Shown in pieces: positions 61,869 through 64,000 of a DNA stretch of 64,000 nt (position 1 is the stretch's first letter; each line of letters begins with the position of its first letter). The stretch is taken from positions 187,097 to 251,096 of the forward strand of contig NZ_RCZM01000001.1 of NCBI RefSeq assembly GCF_006438965.1, written 5' to 3'. The notes below the pieces were generated by a model that worked only from the letters and a program-made list of their open reading frames with translations, ran no database searches and was not told the DNA's origin. This stretch comes from Pedococcus bigeumensis (GTDB taxonomy: Bacteria > Actinomycetota > Actinomycetes > Actinomycetales > Dermatophilaceae). Both the position numbers and the translations under genes were made by a program.

Positions 61869-64000
61869 ATGTCCACCACCGCTCATCGCAGTCGGCTCAC
61901 GCCGGCCATCGCAGCCGTGGTGGCTGCGACCGTCCTGCCGCTCGCGGCCCTCATGGCCACCACCTCGGCGGCCGCAGCAGTCGACTCGGCCGCGGACGCC
62001 AGCACGGCGTCACGCGTCGGGCCGGGCGCCGGCGCCGGCCCGGGGGTCGACATCCGGCTCGACCCGAGCTACCAGCAACCCGAGTTCCAGGGCTGGGGGA
62101 CCGCCCTGACCTGGTTCGCCAACGTCACCGGCGGCTGGCCGCAGGCCAAGAAGGCCGAGCTGGCCGACGCGCTGTTCGGCGAGGACGGCCTGCAGTTCAC
62201 CATCGCGCGGTACAACATCGGCGGTGGCGACAGCCCTGAGACACCCGCCTACATGCGGCCCGGCGCGGCCATACCGGGGTTCTGGAATCGGCCCGCCTCG
62301 GTGGGTCCCGTGCCGGGCTCGACCCCCGACACCCCGCGCGACACCCGCGGCTGGTGGGACCCGGCGAACCCGGCGGACTGGAACTGGGATGCCGACGCCA
62401 ACCAGCGCTGGTGGCTCAAGGCTGCCAAGGCGCGCGGGGCGACCACTTTTGAGGCGTTCAGCAACTCCGCGCCGTACTTCATGACCGAGAGCGGCTACGC
62501 CTCCGGCAACGTGGACGGCAACAAGGACAACCTCCGGGCCGACCAGTACGACGAGTTCGCCGCCTACCTGGCCACGGTCGTCGACCACGTCGAGAAGGCC
62601 GACGGCATCAACTTCGACACCGTGTCGCCGGTCAACGAGCCGAACACCAACTACTGGCATGCAAAGGGCGGCCAGGAGGGCAGCCACTGGGACCCGGCGA
62701 GCCAGGGGAAGATGGCCGTCGCGACCCGCGCGGCCCTCGACGCCGTGGGCTCCGACGCGGTCGTTGCCTCGCCGGACGAGACCAACCCCGGCACGTTCGT
62801 CAAGGACTGGGCCGGGTGGAACGCCGCCGCCCGAGAGGCCGTCGGTCGGCTCAACGTGCACACCTACGGCACGGACGGCCGACTCGCGCCGCGTGACCTG
62901 TCCAAGCTCAGCGGCAAAGACCTGTGGATGTCGGAGGTCGACCTCGGCCCCGGCGGCATCCCGCAGAACTTCGAGGACATGCGTCCCGGCCTCGCCCTTG
63001 CCGAGCACATCAACGAGGACGTCGCCCAGCTCGAACCCCGCGCCTGGGTGACCTGGCAGTCGGTGGAGAACTACCGCAACATGCTCCCCAGCGCGGAGAA
63101 CCAGAACTGGGGCCTGATCCAGGTCGACTTCCTCACCGACACACCCGGTGCCGAGCCGATCCGCAAGAACAAGAAGTACTGGACCATGGCGCAGTACTCG
63201 CGCTTCATCAAGCCCGGCGACCACGTGATCCACACCGACAACGCCGACACCGTTGCCGCGATCCGTCCCGGCGACTCCAGCGCCACGGTCGTGTACACCA
63301 ACGACTCCGACCAGGCCGTGCCGGTGCGCGTCGACCTGGGCGGGTTCGCCCAGGCACGAAACGGGATGGCGCAGACCGTCTCCACCACGGCCGCCCACAA
63401 CCTCGCCAAGGGCCGCCCGGCGCAGGTCCGCGACGGCGTCCTCACCGCGATGGTCGAACCGGGCTCGGTCACGACCTTCTCCCTCGATGGCGTCTCCGGG
63501 GTCGACCCGGCGGCAGCCCTGCACGCCTCCACGGCCGACAGCCTCGTCGTCAACCAGAACAGCGGCAAGGCCCTCGCCCTCGCGGCCGACGGCACCTCCC
63601 TCGTCCAGCGGACGCCCAGCTCTACCGACCCCGCCCAGCGCTGGCGGATCAGCAAGGCCACCGACGGCTGGACGAACCGCGAGCAGTACACCCTGGTCAA
63701 CACGGCCACCGGCAAGGAGCTGACCACCACCTCCTCCGGTGCCCTGCGCGCCATACCGTCCGCGGCCTCGCCCGGTGACCGCTGGACCCTCTCGGTCACC
63801 CCGGACGGCCGCACCACCCTCCTGAGCGGCACGACGGAGTCCGTCCTCGACGTCGGTGGCCAGTCCACGGCCGACGGTGCGTCGGTGGGGCTCTGGACCC
63901 CGACAGCGGGCACCAACCAGCAGTGGTTCGTCCGCGGGGCCGACGTCACCCGCGTCGCTGCAGACCCGGTGCTCACCTCGCCGGGCACGGCGCCGGTGCT
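61869..64000 (+). CDS. Secreted GH30 glycosidase with ricin-type lectin region, partial
   Basis: Frame open from ATG 61869 to the window end (710 residues so far). A signal peptide (hydrophobic about 11-38, TTSAAAA) shows export. The GH30 TIM barrel contains GWGTALTWFANVTGG, the acid/base Glu near 256 in SPVNEPNTNYW and the nucleophile Glu near 356 in LWMSEVDLGPGG; the pattern is nearest to GH30_5 endo-beta-1,6-galactanases, by memory. After a beta domain, residues from about 555 show a ricin-type lectin pattern (NQNSGKALAL, TGKELTTT). AAGGGAG lies about six bases before the ATG. It might release galacto-oligosaccharides for the galactoside locus, which is inference. Confidence 0.87.
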   Translation, partial: MSTTAHRSRLTPAIAAVVAATVLPLAALMATTSAAAAVDSAADASTASRVGPGAGAGPGVDIRLDPSYQQPEFQGWGTALTWFANVTGGWPQAKKAELADALFGEDGLQFTIARYNIGGGDSPETPAYMRPGAAIPGFWNRPASVGPVPGSTPDTPRDTRGWWDPANPADWNWDADANQRWWLKAAKARGATTFEAFSNSAPYFMTESGYASGNVDGNKDNLRADQYDEFAAYLATVVDHVEKADGINFDTVSPVNEPNTNYWHAKGGQEGSHWDPASQGKMAVATRAALDAVGSDAVVASPDETNPGTFVKDWAGWNAAAREAVGRLNVHTYGTDGRLAPRDLSKLSGKDLWMSEVDLGPGGIPQNFEDMRPGLALAEHINEDVAQLEPRAWVTWQSVENYRNMLPSAENQNWGLIQVDFLTDTPGAEPIRKNKKYWTMAQYSRFIKPGDHVIHTDNADTVAAIRPGDSSATVVYTNDSDQAVPVRVDLGGFAQARNGMAQTVSTTAAHNLAKGRPAQVRDGVLTAMVEPGSVTTFSLDGVSGVDPAAALHASTADSLVVNQNSGKALALAADGTSLVQRTPSSTDPAQRWRISKATDGWTNREQYTLVNTATGKELTTTSSGALRAIPSAASPGDRWTLSVTPDGRTTLLSGTTESVLDVGGQSTADGASVGLWTPTAGTNQQWFVRGADVTRVAADPVLTSPGTAPV

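Overview
The window looks like chromosome from a high-GC actinomycete. Codons end almost always in G or C, there are many GTG and some TTG starts, and many genes have a TANNNT -10 box only 6-8 bases before the start codon, as expected for leaderless mRNA. A monomeric NADP isocitrate dehydrogenase, a folD-DUF3017 pair and an sdhCDAB operon fit Micrococcales, and the content is reminiscent of Intrasporangiaceae. That placement is inference. I see no rRNA, tRNA, CRISPR array, insertion sequence or prophage. The first and last genes run off the window.

Layout. 1-6641: an NCS2 nucleobase permease (partial), a PucR-type regulator and a translationally coupled DUF2877-FdrA-DUF1116 operon, the gene set assigned to oxamate carbamoyltransferase in E. 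coli. 6692-14234: folD, DUF3017, malate dehydrogenase, a Nudix-GNAT fusion, two small proteins, isocitrate dehydrogenase and an aquaporin. 14583-18197: an exported beta-rich protein, two PqqD-like proteins, an HprK-like ATPase and a Wzz/BY-kinase, without any glycosyltransferase beside them. 18210-21708: an S10 carboxypeptidase and a secreted cyanophycinase-like protein. 21748-32600: a galactoside locus in which GH42 beta-galactosidase, a DeoR regulator, galT and galK face an ABC sugar importer and GH36 alpha-galactosidase. 32614-36537: trpS, a 2H phosphoesterase, a YihY protein and a D,D-carboxypeptidase. 36651-40098: succinate dehydrogenase. 40296-44084: MerR, aldo/keto reductase, a GT4 glycosyltransferase and ManC. 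44175-47244: an ABC exporter with its GbsR/MarR regulator. 47314-50233: a B12-domain-less methylmalonyl-CoA mutase large subunit and an M20 amidohydrolase. 50369-61751: nucleoside uptake (BMP lipoprotein, ATPase, two permeases) and salvage (cdd, deoA, add), interrupted by a DUF559 gene, a TetR/hydrolase pair and a cupin. 61869-64000: a secreted GH30 glycosidase (partial).

The genes form coherent catabolic units. Galactosides are imported, split and fed to GalK and GalT. Nucleosides are imported through BMP/ABC, deaminated by Cdd and Add and phosphorolysed by DeoA. TCA-cycle genes (mdh, icd, sdhCDAB) are scattered, but icd and sdhC share an identical 15-base promoter segment.

The strongest unexplained signal is a short non-palindromic word, GTATGCCG (extended GGTATGCCGYG). 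I counted about 40 copies by eye, in both orientations and in several reading frames, where it forces rare codons such as TAT and ATA. Two inverted pairs of it form perfect hairpins. Density, orientation balance and hairpin pairing resemble DNA-uptake sequences. Other points of interest are the compact HprK/PqqD/BY-kinase module, two families of dispersed palindromes, several operators readable from paired sites, and an ABC ATPase that appears to need an ATC start codon.
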